A DNA stretch of 64,000 nt from an uncultured Elusimicrobia bacterium (GTDB lineage: Bacteria; Elusimicrobiota; Elusimicrobia; Elusimicrobiales; UBA9959). The position numbers and the translations under genes were made by a program. The notes under the pieces were generated by a model that worked only from the letters and a program-made list of their open reading frames with translations, did no database searches and was not told the origin of the DNA. Below are positions 61,613-64,000 of this stretch, one piece after another. How positions within the stretch are numbered: position 1 is the first letter of the stretch; every line of letters starts with the position of its first letter. Location of the stretch: contig CAIRNJ010000048.1 in NCBI GenBank assembly GCA_903879915.1, positions 20,312-84,311 of the forward strand, in the 5' to 3' direction.

Positions 61613-63003
61613 AATATGCTTCGGACCTTTCTCTCGACGGTTTGCGCCGGGCGCATTTTATAGGCATAGGCGGCATCGGCATGAGCGGCATAGCCCGCCT
61701 GATGCTGGGGCTCGGCTACGGCGTGTCAGGCTCGGACCACAAAGAATCCGAGATAACCCTGGCGCTGGCGCGAGAAGGGGCGAAAATAACCATAGGACAT
61801 TCCCGCGCGACGCTGGGCTCTCCCGACGTGGTGGTGGTGAGCTCGGCCATAAAGGCCGACAACCCCGAGCTGGCCGGGGCCTTCAGGCGCGGCCTGACGG
61901 TGGTGCAGCGCGCGCTGATGCTCTCGAAGCTGGCCGAGCTGAAGAAGACCGTCACCGTGGCCGGCTCGCACGGCAAGACCACCGTAACCTCCATGACCGC
62001 CGCGGCGCTGGAGGCCGCCGGCGCCGACGCCACCGCGGTGGTGGGGGGCATAGTGAAGGGCGCGGGGTCAAACCTGAAGCTGGGCCGCAGCGAATACCTG
62101 GTGGCCGAAGCCGACGAATCCGACGGTTCTTTCCTTTATTTTTCCCCGCTGGTGGCCTGCGTGACGAACATAGATTCCGACCATCTCGACCATTACGGCA
62201 ACATGGAGAACCTGAAAGCGGCTTTCGCCAAGCACCTTGGCCGCCTGCCTTTTTACGGGACGGCCGTGCTCTGCTCCGACGACAAAGGGGTAAAAGAGAT
62301 AATGCCCGGCCTGCGCACGCCTTACCTTACCTGCGGCCTGGGCGGCGGGGCCGACTGGACGGCGCGCGATCCCGTGTTCAACGCTGCCGGCTCGTCCTAT
62401 ACGGCTTATTTCCGCGGCCGGCGGCGCGGCCGCGTGCGGCTGCGCTGCGGGGGGGAGCACAACGTGCGCAATTCCCTGCTGGCGCTGGCCGCCGGCTGCT
62501 ACCTGGGCTTCGACTTCGAGCGGCTGGCCGCGGGCCTTTGGGCTTTCACCGGCGTGAAGCGCCGCATGGACAGGATAGGGGCCGCCGGCGGAGTGGACTT
62601 CGTGGACGATTACGGCCATCACCCCACCGAGGTGCGCGCCACGCTGGCCGCCGCGCGCGGCCTGTTCCCGCGCAGACGCCTGATGGTCCTGTTCCAGCCG
62701 CACCGCTACAGCCGCACCCGGCTGCTGTACAAGGATTTCGGCGCCGCTTTCGGCGCGGCCGACAGGGTGTACCTGGCCCCGGTGTACGCCGCCGGGGAGG
62801 CCCCTCTGCCCGGCGTTGATTCCGGGCTTATATTGAAGCAGCTGAGGAAGAACGGCGCGGCGGCCTCGGAATTCGCCGGCGCGCTGGAGACCATGAAGGA
62901 CCTTAAGCCGGGCGACGTTTTTCTTACGCTGGGCGCCGGCGACGTGTGGAAGCTCGGGGAAGAAATAAAGCTGAAGATGTCGACGCTGGGGGGAAGGATC
63001 TAG
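61609..63003 (+). CDS. murC: UDP-N-acetylmuramate--L-alanine ligase
   Basis: MurC adds L-alanine to UDP-MurNAc, the first peptide step of peptidoglycan synthesis, in the cytoplasm. Of 464 residues, the Rossmann start is HFIGIGGIGMSGIARLMLGL. The ATP loop is VAGSHGKTTVTSM near 117-129. The catalytic/metal region VAEADESDGSFLYFSPLVAC and NIDSDHLDHYGNM is intact. The C-terminal domain has DDYGHHPTEVRATL and FQPHRYSRTRLL. It is coupled to the TPR gene upstream by a 4-bp overlap. No murB, murG or ddl follows; rsmA does. Confidence 0.97.
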   Translation: MKYASDLSLDGLRRAHFIGIGGIGMSGIARLMLGLGYGVSGSDHKESEITLALAREGAKITIGHSRATLGSPDVVVVSSAIKADNPELAGAFRRGLTVVQRALMLSKLAELKKTVTVAGSHGKTTVTSMTAAALEAAGADATAVVGGIVKGAGSNLKLGRSEYLVAEADESDGSFLYFSPLVACVTNIDSDHLDHYGNMENLKAAFAKHLGRLPFYGTAVLCSDDKGVKEIMPGLRTPYLTCGLGGGADWTARDPVFNAAGSSYTAYFRGRRRGRVRLRCGGEHNVRNSLLALAAGCYLGFDFERLAAGLWAFTGVKRRMDRIGAAGGVDFVDDYGHHPTEVRATLAAARGLFPRRRLMVLFQPHRYSRTRLLYKDFGAAFGAADRVYLAPVYAAGEAPLPGVDSGLILKQLRKNGAAASEFAGALETMKDLKPGDVFLTLGAGDVWKLGEEIKLKMSTLGGRI

Positions 63004-63021
63004 GCCGGTCCGGATTTATTT

Positions 63022-63789
63022 ATGCCTAAATACAGCCAGGTTTTTTTGGAGGACAGGGAGATCTGCGCCCGCATAGCCGGGGCGCTTTCCTCCGTGGCTT
63101 TCGACCGGCTGATAGAGATAGGCCCCGGCGGGGGAGCGCTCACTGAATTCCTTTTCCCGGAATACGGCGGCCGCATGAAGGCCGTGGAGATCGACGCCAA
63201 GCTGGTCCCGGCCCTCCGCGGAAGGTTCAAGGGGCTGGAGATCGTCAATAAGGATTTCCTGCAGCTCGACCTGGCCGAGGCCGCGGGGCCGGGGCGCACC
63301 GCTTTCATCGGCAACCTGCCGTACGACTGCGCCACGCCTATCCTGGGTAAGATCCTGCGCTTCGGCGGCTTCGCGCTGGCGGTGTTCATGTTCCAGAAAG
63401 AGGTGGCCCGCAGGATAACCGCCGTTCCCGGGGACCACGATTACGGCTTCCTTACGCTGCTGACCGCGGCCCGGGCGGAGGCCGAGCTGCTGATGGACAT
63501 AAAGGCGGCGAGCTTCAAGCCCGTGCCCGCGGTGGATTCTTCCGTGCTGCTCCTGCGGCCCAGGCCGTTCTTCAGCGTGCCCGCCGAAGAAGTGGCGTTC
63601 GTCAAACTTATAAAAAAAGCGTTCATGCACCGGCGCAAGACCCTTATAAACTCCCTGGCGCTGGCCGGCGTCGACAAGGCCGCCGCCGCGGCGGCGGTGG
63701 AGCGGGCCGGCCTTAAGCCTGCCGTAAGGGCGCAGGAAATTTCCCTGCCCGTTTTCGCCGGGCTCGCGGCGCTGCTGGGCGAGAAATGA
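63022..63789 (+). CDS. rsmA: 16S rRNA dimethyladenosine transferase
   Basis: RsmA (KsgA) dimethylates the two adenines in the 3' hairpin of 16S rRNA, a late 30S assembly step. Within the 255 residues, the SAM site IEIGPGGGALTEFL (about 30-43), the acidic VEIDAKLVPAL, and motif IV IGNLPYDCATPIL near 97 are seen. NLPYD replaces the commoner NLPYY/NLPYN. The C-terminal helical domain has FMHRRKTLINSL. It begins 18 bp after murC and is the last gene of that run. Confidence 0.93.
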   Translation: MPKYSQVFLEDREICARIAGALSSVAFDRLIEIGPGGGALTEFLFPEYGGRMKAVEIDAKLVPALRGRFKGLEIVNKDFLQLDLAEAAGPGRTAFIGNLPYDCATPILGKILRFGGFALAVFMFQKEVARRITAVPGDHDYGFLTLLTAARAEAELLMDIKAASFKPVPAVDSSVLLLRPRPFFSVPAEEVAFVKLIKKAFMHRRKTLINSLALAGVDKAAAAAAVERAGLKPAVRAQEISLPVFAGLAALLGEK

Positions 63790-64000
63790 AAACGATGATC
63801 GTGCTGCCTGCGGCCGGAGAATTCCTGCTGAACGGTACCTGCCGCGCGCGTTCCTCCGGCAGCATTTTCCAATCTAAGAATGAGCCTGAAATCACTCGTC
63901 GTGATTCCGTCGTGTGTTTGTAGCCTGTCCTCCTTTCAGGAACAGATTTAGCCCTGCAGGCTGCACCTTTCGGAACAGTTCTATCTTCTCTTTTTGCATC
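63790..64000. other. Right-edge region without a supported gene
   Basis: After rsmA a 45-codon frame overlaps the stop (ATGA, 63786) and ends at 63923; its composition does not look like the neighbours. On the minus strand a short frame (35 codons) enters from the window edge (63999) and stops at about 63892; it could be the 3' end of a gene outside. A CTGCCG / CGGCAG hairpin (63839-63862) followed by ATTTTCC may end the murC-rsmA transcript. Nothing else is seen. Confidence 0.3.

Noticed and set aside
63786..63923. 45-codon frame overlapping the rsmA stop
   Set aside because: The overlap pattern is suggestive, but no motif, poor composition and a hairpin within it argue against a gene.

Overview
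The window reads as a piece of a GC-rich, Gram-negative bacterial chromosome. An outer membrane is implied by a FadL-type channel, a BtuB-like TonB-dependent receptor and many proteins with signal peptides. The gene content (rplU-rpmA-obgE, rpsU-dnaG-rpoD, rplM-rpsI, murC-rsmA) is ordinary chromosome, with no phage or plasmid block, tRNA, rRNA or CRISPR array. The many small exported proteins, TPR proteins and an extended RpoD would fit a lineage such as Elusimicrobiota, but that is an impression. A 16S or marker-gene comparison was not possible here.

Layout, left to right. 1-5252 is a minus-strand stretch: a phospholipase D-family protein cut by the window edge, an OPA-family phosphate-ester antiporter, a FadL channel and a seven-bladed WD40 protein. 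5307-12935 is a long plus-strand run: MFS transporter, cysE-cysK (cysteine synthesis), a Nudix hydrolase, anmK, a second MFS transporter and a membrane glycosyltransferase-like protein with a TPR tail. 12922-24000 mixes exported proteins with a head-to-head isoprenoid synthase, a ComEC-like metallo-beta-lactamase protein, a cobalamin riboswitch with its BtuB receptor, a serine beta-lactamase-family hydrolase and an M42 peptidase. 23989-26135 is the L21-L27-Obg unit. 26312-38946 carries an MscS-helix membrane protein, a TPR lipoprotein, a possible clan-CD cysteine protease, a trehalose-type sugar module (importer, cytoplasmic trehalase, exported trehalase-like hydrolase) and a Sel1-repeat protein. 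39034-55853 is a long minus-strand stretch built around housekeeping genes. Inside it lies the most unusual locus: an intact 5'-nucleotidase followed without a gap by a paralogue that has lost its metal ligands, then a class B acid phosphatase-like protein that has also lost its catalytic motifs. 55911-63789 is plus strand: rdgB, then histidine kinase, LysM-FecR protein, TPR protein, murC and rsmA in one tight unit.

Non-coding structure is rich. Three related REP-like elements, each starting GGGACG and followed by a degenerate 8-nt tandem repeat, sit at three convergent gene junctions. A separate 140-bp inverted-repeat element with 26-bp perfect arms lies between divergent genes. Fourteen terminator-type hairpins were placed, and two genes start only about 10-20 nt after one. 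Several genes have a -10 box so close to the start codon that their mRNAs may be leaderless. One phytoene-synthase-family gene has no canonical start codon in the place where one is needed.
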